NCBI GenBank assembly: GCA_032622095.1
Contig: CP136067.1
Location: 57,331,899-57,395,898 of the forward strand
Length of the DNA stretch: 64,000 nucleotides
Source: Siphonodentalium dalli
Taxonomy: Eukaryota; Mollusca; Scaphopoda; Gadilida; Siphonodentaliidae
Direction: 5' to 3'
Both the position numbers and the translations under genes were made by a program. The notes beneath the pieces are model-generated. The model had not been told where the DNA came from and did no database searches. It saw nothing but the letters and a program-made list of their open reading frames with translations. Positions 35,176-45,866 of the stretch are shown here, one piece after another (the first letter of the stretch is position 1; each line of letters opens with the position of its first letter).

Positions 35176-35719
35176 TGTCACCACCTCGTCCCTGATATGT
35201 TTTCTACCGATCTGGAAAATGCTCAAAACAAAACAAAACTCATCGTGAAGCAAAATATACCAGCGCATCTGCATTTAGTTTCACAATTGTTCAAAATAGA
35301 AGTCACAAGACATCATTTTCACAAACGAGTATTCATTAATCCCGTAATCATATGCGATATATATGTGAAGTAACTAAGTATACTAACACAAGCGGATCGA
35401 CGTCCATGCAGGTTTGAACACTACCGTTAATAAATGAGTTTTCTGAACATATACGTTCAAAATTGAACACTTACTGTTCAGTAACTGAACACATCCGGGG
35501 CTGAACGCGTTCAAATATGAACACTCTTATTTGCAGTGTAGGAAAATTGTGCGTGAGAATATATCCGCGAAAGAAATACATCGTCGGAAAACCATTTTTC
35601 ATGGAGAAAGTCATGTTAAAGTTACTGAATCCCTATCCGACCCGGAAAGTTACATGGACCACATCACCTCAAACGATATTAAAGAGCTGCTCCCGGCCAT
35701 ATTGTCACGCTTGCGGTGA
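32383..35719 (+). pseudogene. Unidentified reading frame split by a CACTA-like element
   Basis: An open frame runs without a stop from 32383 into the element border at 32611; its last part reads IRVCGLWISDTLVLNEADMT, then TIINTSDQQFTLEEIVSTD. After the right border a second frame begins (RKIVRENISAKEIHRRKT) and runs to a TGA at 35717-35719. Removing 32612-35538 with one copy of the flanking TA joins GAT to AGG and keeps a single frame of about 135 codons. I do not recognise the protein; it is charged, with no clear signal peptide or membrane segment. The left half has no early ATG, so it could be an internal or terminal exon. The element may equally have entered older repeat sequence. Confidence 0.4.
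32612..35538. mobile_element. CACTA-like non-autonomous element, 2.93 kb
   Basis: Both ends begin CACTG(T/C)AAATAA(A/G)AGTGTTCA and match over about 34 bp with three mismatches as inverted repeats; the flanking base pairs are TA on both sides. Subterminal zones (32612-32940 and about 34885-35538) are packed with TGTTCA and TGAACA in both directions, about 15 in the left 330 bp. Short end repeats plus dense subterminal motifs in both orientations are the hallmark of CACTA/EnSpm elements. The interior holds no transposase, only short frames. A 30-base C run lies at 35145-35174. Confidence 0.7.
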
Positions 35720-37840
35720 TGTTGATTGACTAATGTCGTTTCTACGACAGTTGGTATCAGGGAATTTTCCGCTTGACAACATCGCGTTCCAATTCTTCAT
35801 GGAAGTTGTGAAATTTCTCTAATTTACACCAACAAGCTTTAAATACTGCAAGCCAAACCAGTTGGTTCTTTTGGCCTAGATATTTTCTGTGTATGTATAT
35901 ATACTGGCCTATAATGCACCGTTGTGCAGCTATACAATTCCTACCACAAAACTGCAGTGACATAGCCACCAGGCACATCTAATTTATGGATCAATTTTGA
36001 ATGTGTCATTCACACAACCCCAACCGAAACAGACCCCTAAACTGGGTTTCCATACCCTACCACGCCTTTGCTAAACAAAATGCGTCAAAGCCTTTATATA
36101 GTTGATGCATTCCGTAAATGGGAGTTGTGAGTTTCGAAACTATTCAATACCACACTGAAAACGCGAAAGATTGTGATGTTAACTACGAAAGCGCACCACT
36201 TTGTGTAATGAGTTTTCGGAGCAGCAATGAAGCGTTTTGTCGTCGTTTTTAATTGCATCCCAATGCTATTTACACAAAGCAACATACACAAAAAGCTAAT
36301 GGTGATTGTTAATAGGTGGATTTTCATTGTAGATCATTCATTTTTCACTTAAATTATATTCTATAATTACTTGTACATTCACGCTCAAGAATTTTTTATA
36401 TGAAAATACACTTGGAATTGACACTGTTTTGTGGGCTATTTTCGAATGCAGATCGGCTGCCATGGCGTTGTTGAGTCCCAGTGCAATTGCAAGAAGATAA
36501 ACACAGATCATCGAGGGTACCAGTTGCTAGTTACCGAACACATAACAATTTAACAGCTGTTTGTGGTTTTCGCAATTGAAGGGGACAAACGCCCTTTGCT
36601 CATAACATAGTTATTAGCAATAGACTTACACAGCAGAGCCTTGACCATTAGATGCTCAAATCCCGATGCTAACATTATACTATAAGAACACTTGAGGCCC
36701 CGGGCTGCCAAATGTCTTTAAGTATTACGGTGTCGTCGTGACCACAACGCGATCGCCAACCTATATATATACAGACATACAGAACAGTTTGGAAAAAAAA
36801 TTCAACGAAGAAAATTAAAAATAATGCATTGATTTTAGATCGCATTGAACACAAAAGCATTTTTTTTTTAATAGCGTAGACGCTGGTGCGTTCTTTAAGA
36901 GTTAGTAGCTCTTAAGGTGAACAACGCAAATATTAAATCTCCGGACAAGAACTTGGCTATGCGTGTCTCCATTGTTGTAATTTCACTCAATATATACTTG
37001 AGCCAATAACGATAATTCTGAAAAGTTTTCAATAATAAGATGAAACATACAGGTTGATTGACAGGTCCTTGAAAAGACACCGTGTGAGAAAAATGAGATA
37101 AAAGAGTATGAGTGAAACTTATTTTCTGAGAAACCATGTGACTTCGATAGTATTATTTCGCACCCCTATTGTCGCTGTATTGTATACTCCTCTTAGCGAC
37201 ATATGGGGCGGCTCACTCGCCATTGTAGCTGACAGAATAAATCCCCGAATAATATGTCCTTAAGTTGATCGTGATGTTGAATAACATCTTTATTAAACTG
37301 GGACCATCAGCTGTAACTCTGACAATTAGTAGAGGCCATTGTCCATGTCGTTATCTCCGGGCATCTTGTGTCCAAGGTAAATTGAGCGCGTCGTTGATTT
37401 TGATGAGTTCTCGGCCGAGTATTTGCATGAGAACTATCCCACATGTGACACATCGCAGCTAATAAAATCTGTCATATATGGGAAATAGCAATTCTCACAC
37501 CATTGCAGCTGATGTCAGATAATATCGTCATAATCACGAAAATAACCCGAGGATATCAGCTGCCGACAGGGACGCGCGACGACATCAATTTGTTTTTGTC
37601 TGGGGGGGGGGGGGGGGGGGGTCAACAGTTGAAAATTGCATGAGTTTGAAATAGCGTTGTAATTGGTCTGATAATTTTCTTTTCAACCAGTTTTTATTGT
37701 GAAATGTAGTTTTATACCAAATGTAGAATATGTTTCTACTTTTGGCCATACTCTATTGCCATTGGAAATGTGTGTACCATTTGGAAATTCCAAATCAACA
37801 GCCCAGAGATGTAAATGGGATTTCCAGTGCATTGGTCAGT
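35720..37840. other. About 2.1 kb without a recognised gene
   Basis: No protein family, RNA gene or bounded element was recognised. A 20-base G run lies at 37602-37621. Short frames at 35757-35978, 36094-36327 and 36895-37137 carry no motif. Confidence 0.4.
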
Positions 37841-38180
37841 TCTAGGGTTGATCCCGATCTCCCACAACGTCGGGGCGGGGTTCCACCTTGAAATTTCCAA
37901 TTTCCGACTGGTACATCAAACTGTCCAAACGTTGGAAATGTTCAACCTGACACCCCCACCCCCACCCCACCCCACCCCCACCCCCCACTAAGATAGGAAA
38001 ATGTCCAACTGATAGCCATTTCAGACCAAACTTTTTTACAAAAATTAGAAATATATGTTGCTGTTTAAAATTCCAACTATAATTTTGGGTCATATGCATG
38101 AAATTTCCAACTGTTGAAAATGTTGACCACAGTTGGGGGGGGGGGGTGACACACCCCAATCCCATCTGTCGCCTTACACG
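37841..38180. repeat. Dispersed repeat with TTCCAACTGTTGAAA blocks
   Basis: The segment repeats AATTTCCAA and GTTGGAAAT-type blocks (near 37890, 37935, 38060 and 38105) around a C-rich zone (37952-37987, mostly CCCCACCCC) and a G-rich zone (38134-38146). The same vocabulary occurs at 6840-6905 and 40930-41200, indicating a dispersed family. The 117- and 92-codon frames are by-products. Confidence 0.55.
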
Positions 38181-38308
38181 TCCCTGGTCACTCAACTACT
38201 TCATGTTTGAAATGGTATATTCTTCACAGCTAATATATACACATGTACATGTAGCATTCCGGATAAACCATTTCTTACTAAATAATCATTGCCGTTCGCT
38301 CAGCTTAG

Positions 38309-38387
38309 GAAATGTTCAGGGAATAAGTTCAACAAACGACCGTTACAAACAACAGTTTGTTGAACTAATTATCTGAACATTTCCCAC
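38309..38387. repeat. Hairpin with GGAAATGTTCAG stem
   Basis: GGAAATGTTCAG and AGTTCAACAAAC at the left pair with GTTTGTTGAACT and CTGAACATTTCC at the right, leaving a loop of about 17 bases. CTGAACATTTCC is also found inside the CCCTTTC MITE at 9572-9790. It is followed at about 38470-38515 by three short tandem copies of a 20-bp GAATGAATAATAGACCATTT unit, and then by a TAACTGAATG-like arm of the same MITE family, so a decayed copy probably spans 38.3-38.6 kb. Confidence 0.7.
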
Positions 38388-38575
38388 CAACCAATATGAA
38401 CCTTTCTCACTTGTATGATCTTTTCGGCGTTTTTATTTTGTCTGCTTAAGTATCCATACCATCCATCAAAATGAATAATAGACCATTTGAATGAATAATA
38501 GACCATTTGAATGAATAATATTACAAGTTACAACTGAATGAGATAATCCATTTTGTAAATGAAGAGTTACAATTC

Positions 38576-39761
38576 GGGCCTATTTTATTTTTCGCTGTTG
38601 TCGTGTTCCTGGAGTCTTTAATTGGACTGATAAAAACATACTATACTCATATAAATACTAACCGATATGATTGAAATTTATTAACAACTTTCTACTCACA
38701 CATTAAGCCTCATTAGCGCTCTTTAATTGTACCACATTCGAAAACAACTTACACTGCATGTACATGATTCATTATTATAACTCGAGCTAACATGCTTCAA
38801 GATATTTCTTGAATATACATGTATCATCTTCTGACAGACAAGTTAAATTACAATGAGATATACTAACATTTACGAAACATGCATAGTTATATAGTACAGC
38901 ATATGCATCGTTACCATTTGACATTTCCTCTCCAATTTAACAACTCTCGGGCCAACCATATCTCCACCCATGCACCATCTTGCTTTTTTGGAAGTTTATA
39001 ACAAAGAATTTTGGTTACCTTTAATTTAATATTGTTGGCTAGTAATATACGTTTCATCCGTGTTTGATTAATCTATATAATTATGTTTTCTTTGTATAAT
39101 GAATGCGTAATAAAAATCACGAAGCCAGACCCCATTTTAGTTCCTTTAGCCGACATATCGGGCGAGTGTGCTGTTCGATTCCACAGAGAAACTCGATGGA
39201 TGGACAAGCACTCGTCCACACAATGCTCCCATTAGTGACATCTCTGATATTGATACGCTGGACGCACACCTTGGCACGTGTCGCCCTTAATTCCGCATCT
39301 GTCCGAACCCGCATGCAACTGGCAGGAATCAATAGAGGTCACCTGCCCATCGTGGCTGCTGTTCATTAAAGCACCTGGTAAAGCGTCTGGCATGTAATTC
39401 ACCGAAAAATATTAGACTGGCGTAAATTTAAAATTTACATAAAAGAGTAGCATGGATACTCTGTTATGTTTCAAAGTTGATTCAATCTACTAGTTTAAAA
39501 ACGAAATTAGACAAAGTCACTTAAAATATCTGGCAAGAATTTATCGTGCAACTATACTCATGGCATTTTATCTATCTGATAAGCGATAAACACCAGTCAA
39601 AATTGTGCAATATACGGGATATATAAATTCCGTGAACATTTGCCATGCAGGCAATTTTACGAGCTGTGTGGACATTGCCTAAAGATTTACTCTTCTTGTG
39701 AAAATGTTTCACTGCACCTTTATATCACTAAAACGACGCATGATGTTCTGTCCTCATCTAC
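38576..39761. other. No gene confirmed
   Basis: The 88- and 71-codon frames at 39103-39369 lie on opposite strands in a segment richer in G+C than its flanks; neither resembles a known protein. Nothing else was recognised. Confidence 0.4.
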
Positions 39762-39823
39762 AACGGGGGCCCACCGCTCCTGCTAAATCCGTCCGAAATC
39801 GTATAATCGTCCAGCGCGCATCG
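39762..39823. repeat. Inverted-repeat arm, partner at about 44288-44350
   Basis: The block GGGGGCCCACCGCTCCTGCT followed by AAATCCGTCCGAAATCG and ATAATCGTCCAG occurs here. Its reverse complement, slightly diverged, occurs at about 44288-44350. The two arms bracket a 4.5-kb region that includes the plus-strand LINE. Confidence 0.7.
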
Positions 39824-40560
39824 ATAAATGCTAAGTTGCCCTCTCTGAAATTTTATAAAAATTAGCGTGACGGCACTTAATGGTAAGTATTTTCTTAAAA
39901 ATCAAAATTATTCTTTCAAAATTGAATTGTGATTTTTCAATATCACCGTCTGTATCCGTGTGTGTTGAATTTGATTTGTAGCACTCACGGAAGATTGAAC
40001 AATCAGGAGTTTATCACTTCGTTTTCGACATTTTACCTAACCTTCGGCGATAAAGTTTGTTTTTAGACCAGAAATGGGACATTCCAATGGGCAAACCATA
40101 GTTTTCTGATAAGTTTGTTATCTCCGCGGGACACAAATATGCAAAAATATACACGAAAAATCTGAACAGTGCTAAAAGGTGGCACATTAAAAGACAAGCA
40201 CACGATGGCTCCAGTGCGAAATGTTTATGGCTCCAGTTCGAAAACGAGCAAAAATGATAAGCTCCAGTGCGCACCCACGATAAATAATTTCGATATTGCA
40301 CATAATTCATCGATTATTTAGTAGATTATAGGCGTTATAGCCGAGCACAATGACATTTCATCTAATATTTGTGCACAAATGTGTCTCTTTGTGCTTTGCA
40401 GGGCAAACAATAGATGTTACCATTGCAAAATATATAAGGTGGCTAAGTGTCATTTGAATAGTAACAGAATCGTTCACTTTATGATGCAAACCTGAAAATT
40501 GGCATGAATGGCCAGTGTATGTCATATGAAGACTTATTTTTTTCCGACAAACCAATCGCA
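39824..40560. other. No gene confirmed
   Basis: Unremarkable sequence with two GGCTCCAGT(G/T)CG blocks (40208 and 40230) and a GCGTTATAGCCGAG motif at 40332. A 98-codon minus-strand frame (40014-40310) shows a hydrophobic middle but no family resemblance. Confidence 0.4.
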
Positions 40561-41230
40561 ATGGTCGACATATTCAAAATGGCCGCCACTTTTACGAACT
40601 GGTCGCCGTTTTCAGCTTTTACTCAACGTATGACTTCTATTCCTTATTTGAAAATTTTAATATTTCACTCAAATAAAGGTTGTTGTATGATGACCGCAAC
40701 ACTCTATTTCCACACTCACACACATCCCACCCAATCCAATATGGCCGCCGTCCAGAGGGATTCAAATAGGGAACCCATGCCAGTTCTCGGCCCTTTACCG
40801 ATTTAGGTCGAACAAAGAGTGATGGAGGGTTGCTGCCAATTTAAGACACCACATGCACATATTCACCAAACACATCCGATTCAAAATGGCCGCCGTCCAG
40901 AGGGGTCCAAATAGAGGACCACTGCATGGGTTTGAACTTCCCAACTGTTGGAAATTTCCAACCAATCTGACACTATCTATAATGATGGTATATTTCCAAT
41001 TGATAGCAATTTCAGACCAACATTTGGACTAAATATAAAGAAAAGATTTGCTAGAGTTCATCTAAAACAACAAATATCCTACTAATTAGTTGCTGGAAAA
41101 TCAACCATCTAACAATTTCAACATATAAGTGGGTGTAAAATTTCCAACAAATGCTGTGTGAGGCATGTTATAGTCCTCACTCAAACTCCCCTTGTCGCCA
41201 CGTCCCTGTAATATCCCCGGTGCCACATCC
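40561..41230. repeat. Mixed dispersed repeats with ATGGCCGCC and TTTCCAAC blocks
   Basis: Two related segments carry AATGGCCGCC or ATATGGCCGCCGTCCAGAGG (40743 and 40885), with a third ATGGCCGCC at 40579, a distant version of the GGCCGC repeat family. From about 40935 to 41200, TTTCCAACTGTTGGAAATTT and similar blocks mark the family seen at 37841-38180. Confidence 0.5.
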
Positions 41231-41614
41231 CTTTATATTAGCAAAAATAGCTTCATGGAACCGTGAAGCATCGAAATCAACATGAAAGCACACTGAGGTG
41301 ACGATTTCTGACTGGTGCACTTTCGCCGAATGCGCACTCGTTATATATGTAGCTTGTTATCGCAAAGGCAACGTATCATTTTGTGATATTCTATAAACCT
41401 TGTTTTAAAAAACTTACGATCCCCACATACCAATGATTTTGATCGGCAATATTAAAAACAATACCAAGATGACAATAAACTGATTATAATTGTAGTAAAA
41501 TTCAGCACATGCTCCACTCAGAATGCTTTCGGATTTGTCATAGTAAAAAGCACTGGAAATGATGAGGTTGGGGAAAAATACAAAGAATTTCAGGTATATT
41601 GAATCATGCGGACC
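41231..41614. other. No feature recognised
   Basis: AT-rich interval before the plus-strand LINE without a recognisable gene or repeat. Confidence 0.4.
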
Positions 41615-41668
41615 AAGAGCCGCTTTACATATAACATTGTAAAGAGCCGCTTTACATATAACATTGTA
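41615..41668. repeat. 27-bp direct duplication at the LINE 5' junction
   Basis: Two perfect head-to-tail copies of a 27-bp unit containing GAGCCGCTTTACATATAACA end where the LINE-derived reading frame begins. Such a duplication could have formed when the truncated LINE was joined to the target, or it could be an older tandem repeat. Confidence 0.85.
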
Positions 41669-44166
41669 AAGATTTGAAAAGAATTATGGAGAATATAGTC
41701 AGCGAAATGAAAAAGAATCCTCTAGACAAAAGTCTACAATTAAAGTTTTTCAATGCCAAGAAATTATATAAAAGAGAAACGAAGCATAAGGCTAAATTAT
41801 TTCGGCTACAAATGTCTGAAAAAATAGATAAGCTCGAAAGTTGTGACCCATCGGTATACTGCATGGAATATAATCAAAAGTTTACGTATTAACAAAGCAC
41901 AAGAAAAGTCCGACGACCTTCACCCTGATGATGCGGTCGATTTCTTTGATAAATTACTTTGCTGCGATACCCGTGAAACGAACTTTGAATATCAAGCGTC
42001 GAAAGACAATGATCATCTTATAGACATAAACAATAGTGACATAACTGCAACAGAAGTACTTGATGCAATCAGGCAATTAAAAAATAGAAAAGCGACGGGT
42101 TTAGATAACAGTCCAAATGAATTACTAAAAACAGTTATTCCATTGGTAGTAGATGATGTGACAAAACTTTTTAACCATGTCTTGAAGTCAGGACATTATC
42201 CGTTATGTTGGAGTCATTCATTTATTAAAACATTGTACAAAAAAGGAAACAGACATGATCCAAACAATTACAGACCAATCGCTCTGAGTAGTAATTTTGG
42301 AAAACTGTTCAATAAAATTATTAATTCTAGAATAGACAATTATTTAGAAAAAAACGAACTAATAAGCGATAATCAATTCGGATTTAGAAAAAATCGCAGT
42401 ACAGTCGACAGTGCATTCGTCCTGCGTACGTTAGTCAATAAGTACAAAGATATGAAAAAACCTCTGTATACGGCCTTTGTAGACTTCAAGAAAGCGTTCG
42501 ACTCTGTAGATAGGTCTATTTTATTTAGAAAACTTCGAGGTATTGGCATTAACGGGTCGACACTCGCGATTTTACAGTCTATTTATAAGTCAAGTTATTA
42601 TTCCGTTAAAACTTCAGTAGGATTTGGTCCCGCTTTATTGTCGAAAATAGGAGTAAGGCAGGGGTGCTCCCTATCACCCACTCTTTTCAAAATATTCATA
42701 GACGATATTGGCGGCAAATTAACTAACATGTCTAACCCGTGCTATTTGAACAATCGTCCGATTACGCATTTACTTTTCGCTGATGATCTCGTTTTACTAT
42801 CTGAAACGCCTGATGGTTTGCAGAATTCTTTGCATGAATTGGAAAAATATAGTTTTCAAAATAATCTAACAGTTAATGCAGACAAAACAAAATGCATGAT
42901 ATTTAAATCAAATAAGCGGAAGTTAAATATAGACAATACATTTTATATCAACAATGAGTTGCTAGAAAGAGTTGACGAATATAAATACTTAGGTCTCGTC
43001 TTCACTTCTGACGGTAAAATGTCGAAAGCTTGTGAAAATTTAAGTGGGAGAGCTTCTAAGGCTATGTTTTTCATGACGAGCTCACTGAATTCACATATAG
43101 AATTGTCTCTCAATACTAAATGTAAGTTGTTTGACAAATTAATAATGCCTATATTGCTGTATGGTTCTGAAATATGGGCATCCGAGTTAAAAAATCCATT
43201 TATTGACACTAACCCACTTGAGCAAACACACTTGAAATTTTGTAAGAATATACTCAGGTTGAATAAAAAGGCCTCAAATCATGCTTCGAGGGCTGAACTG
43301 GGTCGATATCCCATAGCAATTAATGCTATTGGTAATATGTATAAATATCTAACTAAACTGCGTGCATTAAAATCAAGAACTTTAATGCATGATTCTTTTA
43401 GGGAATCCCTCATGTCTAATCAATCAACTTGGGACGCACAGTTAGTCAAAAGTGGTATCAATATATCACAATCTAATACAACAGTAAGAGTGACAGACAA
43501 ACTAATAATTGAAAGGTTAAAATCAGAACATATAAATAAGTTCAAAAAAGACATTTTCGATGACGACAGACCAGGTGGTGCTAATAAATTGCGAACTTAC
43601 AGAACTTTTAAAGACAATTATGACATAGAACCGTACCTGAGGCACGTTCGATCGTCCGCGGCAAGAGAGATGTTCACTAGACTACGTGTTAGCAATCATA
43701 TTTTAGCTATAGAAAAGGGTCGACACACGCAACCGAAGACGCCATTAAAAGACCGAATTTGTCACATGTGTGATGAACGTAAAGTTGAAACAGAAAAACA
43801 TTTTATTATGGAATGCAGTGCGTACGCTGACTCTAGAAAAGACTTGTTTAATATTGCTCAAAAGTATAGCATAGATTTCATAAACATGAGTGATGATAAT
43901 AAGTTCATCTTTATAATGAAAAACAAAGACAAACAAATAATCAATTCCGTGTGCAACATGATCCGGTTATTCTTTCTAAAAAGACAGAATGTCAATATGG
44001 GGAAATAAAAGTTGAAAGTATTAATTTATAATACTAATGATCATTTATCGTACATATGCATAATTAAATGTATTTTATTTTAATGTGTAACTTTTCATGT
44101 ATTAACTGTTATTTGCAACTGCCTCCATTTGGTGTATTGCAATAAATCATCTTATCTTATCTTATA
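41669..44166 (+). mobile_element. 5'-truncated LINE with nearly intact reverse transcriptase
   Basis: Only the second half of ORF2 and the 3' UTR remain: the endonuclease is missing. The 3' UTR (44009-44166) ends GGTGTATTGCAATAAATC followed by a short (CTTAT)n tail, typical of non-LTR elements that end in a simple repeat. The reverse transcriptase frame has only one visible break, close to the 5' edge, so this insertion is young compared with the 14-19 kb LINE. A convincing target-site duplication was not found. Related 3' fragments lie at 19674-20085 and 2928-3010, both on the opposite strand. Confidence 0.93.
41674..44008 (+). pseudogene. LINE ORF2 fragment: reverse transcriptase and zinc-knuckle tail
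   Basis: A 72-codon N-terminal piece (41674-41892) is out of phase with the main 721-codon frame (41843-44008); an indel near 41850-41865 separates them, as WNIIKSLRINKAQEKSDD belongs to the second. The polymerase has KNRKATGLDNSP and NYRPIALSSNFGKLF, then NQFGFRKNRSTVDSAF. Next come TAFVDFKKAFDSVDR (motif A), IGVRQGCSLSPTLF (motif B), LLFADDLVLLS (motif C, about residues 310-320) and EYKYLGLVFTSDG. The C terminus carries CHMC-x9-H-x4-C (about residues 638-656). All catalytic aspartates are present. The missing endonuclease means it cannot retrotranspose on its own by the usual route. Confidence 0.93.
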
Positions 44167-44287
44167 CATAATGTCCTTTTATTGAGGGGGGAAACATAAT
44201 TTTCTTATTTAAACTTCTCACAATAACGCTCCCTGAGCTCAATTTCTGGGGATGGTAGACTTTCTCTCGCCCGAAACGCACAGGAGC

Positions 44288-44350
44288 CTCGCGATTGCGC
44301 ACTGGACGATTATCCGATTTCGGACGGATTTAGCAGGAGCAGTGGGCCCC
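44288..44350. repeat. Inverted-repeat arm, partner of 39762-39823
   Basis: CTGGACGATTATCCGATTTC, GGACGGATTTAGCAGGAGCA and GTGGGCCCCC are the reverse complement, with a few changes, of the block at 39762-39823. It starts about 120 bp after the end of the plus-strand LINE. Confidence 0.7.
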
Positions 44351-44922
44351 CATGCAGTGATCTATATAAACTTTTTTGCAGGCCTTTTGTCAAAGAAAAC
44401 CATATGGTGCCAGAATATGAACGACAACATGCGTAAAATACATCTTTATCGCAGCTATGAATATAATGCTATAAGTACCATTTATGTAAAGCCACATGCA
44501 ACGGTGTTACAAACAGTTGCTTTCACACACCTGTATTTTGATTCTTGTGAGATATATAATTTTCTTGGGCCAGCATCATGTAGAATCCGTACAAAAGTTC
44601 TCATTTACACCAGTGTTGTACACGTGTATAATATAACTAGCTGATGTGCCCGACTTCGTCCAGGCTAGTTAGTGATTCTTTGTGATCGCCTCCGTCTGGC
44701 AGAATATACAGCGTCTGGACAAACCATTGTTCGATCGGTCCAGAAACATGTCTATATGAGCGTAGATATGAGCAAGATCAAGGACACGGTCGCACGTGAA
44801 ATTGGACCCGTCCATATTGTTCCCGGGACCAAATTAGGCATACATACCAAATTTGAGTCGGATCAGTCGAACATATACATACATACACACACAGACAGAC
44901 AGAAGTTCCAAAAATATATAAT
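44351..44922. other. No gene confirmed
   Basis: A 130-codon plus frame (44252-44644) partly overlaps the inverted-repeat arm and shows no family resemblance. Near 44880-44905 a CACACAGACAGACAGA tract follows an ACCAAATTTGAGTC block, a distant form of the dispersed repeat at 1945-2065. Confidence 0.4.
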
Positions 44923-45228
44923 CTAGATAAATAATGCATGTCTTGCCTTGACTGTGCCAAAATAGCGGTCCTCGGGGGAGGGGATGTAGTCAACTCGCCT
45001 GTGCCCCATGGACCATTCTTCCTCGAGGACCACTATTTTGGCATAGTAAAATCCAAACCATGTATTACCTATATAATAAACTCCATTGGTTCTACAATTA
45101 TCTAGTGGATATACGTATCGTTTTCGATAAGCCGATGGGACGCCTTGATTGAGATTGGCCACATATTGTGGCATGTACATTTGATTTGGATATGTCGACA
45201 CTGAACTAACAGGGGCATCGAAAAAATA
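44923..45228 (-). CDS. Unidentified ~102-codon frame, possible exon
   Basis: The frame opens after a TAA near 45231 with no ATG for some distance: PVSSVSTYPNQMYMPQYVAN is followed by NQGVPSAYRKRYVYPLDN, then YYIGNTWFGFYYAKIVVLEE and VDYIPSPEDRYFGTVKARH. The Tyr/Pro/Gly-rich composition looks more protein-like than most frames here. On the minus strand a pyrimidine-containing tract ending in TGTTAG or TTCAG precedes it, so it could be an exon with its acceptor there. A strong hairpin lies within its 3' half. I do not recognise the protein, and chance remains possible. Confidence 0.25.
   Translation of the reverse strand, partial: YFFDAPVSSVSTYPNQMYMPQYVANLNQGVPSAYRKRYVYPLDNCRTNGVYYIGNTWFGFYYAKIVVLEEEWSMGHRRVDYIPSPEDRYFGTVKARHALFI
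44956..45044. repeat. Hairpin with TGCCAAAATAG..GGTCCTCG stem
   Basis: TGCCAAAATAGCGGTCCTCG at the left pairs with CGAGGACCACTATTTTGGCA at the right with one mismatch, across a loop of about 49 bases. It may be a small foldback element or a structured segment of the overlapping frame. Confidence 0.85.
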
Positions 45229-45862
45229 TTAGGGACCTTTATTCATATACCCAATTAGTACCAGAAATCTAATTTCGGTGACAGATGCTCTACCAAACTG
45301 AACGCGTGCCAATAAAATCATAACATAAATGAACCAACCACAGATACTCGCAGGTCGCTGGTCAATTCAAAACACGCGCGCGTGCAGGTCACGTGCCATC
45401 GCGCCACCATGGTCTATTATATGCTGTCCACTAAGAAATTAATCTATTCATGGAATAGTTTAAGAGTTTCAAGAAAGAATTTTGATGCAAAACAAAGTGT
45501 GATTAATGCTTCATTCGTTCACTCTACAAATGTTCCGTGGTAATGAATAAAAAAATCGCAGATTATGGCAATTTAAACAATATATCTCAGCCATGCGTTC
45601 CCCCTATATAGTTCGCGGCGCTGGGCTAGGGGCGTTGGAAGCTATAAATTCACAGGCTACAAGAAACGTGCATGTTGCTGTACCATATGTCACACTAGTT
45701 CTCATATGTAAGCATACACTGCATTTCGGCGCTCGCTTATCTGGTGGTAGTTTAAGGTTGCGTGAAGATGATTTATTTCACCATTGCATTTCGAAAACTA
45801 AATCTTTCAGAAACCAAACTGTCTATTCAAACTATAATGGATTCAATGAAAAGATTGAACAG
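45229..45862. other. No gene confirmed
   Basis: AT-rich sequence. The 96-codon frame at 45593-45883 runs into the neighbouring foldback element and shows no motif. A tRNA-like fragment at 45283-45303 is treated under rejected items. Confidence 0.4.
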
Positions 45863-45866
45863 TTAA

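Noticed and set aside
37842-38376. 117- and 92-codon frames
   Set aside because: They are built from G/C-rich low-complexity sequence and repeated TTCCAAC blocks of a dispersed repeat.
39103-39369. Overlapping frames on both strands, one alternative minus frame with several cysteines
   Set aside because: The cysteine-containing reading is interrupted by a stop and the three frames conflict; no homology recognised.
45283-45303. tRNA-like fragment on the minus strand, GTTCAGTTTGGTAGAGCATC
   Set aside because: It resembles the D-arm and A box of a tRNA, but no B box (GGTTCRANNCC) follows at the right distance and no acceptor stem can be formed. At most it is a SINE relic.
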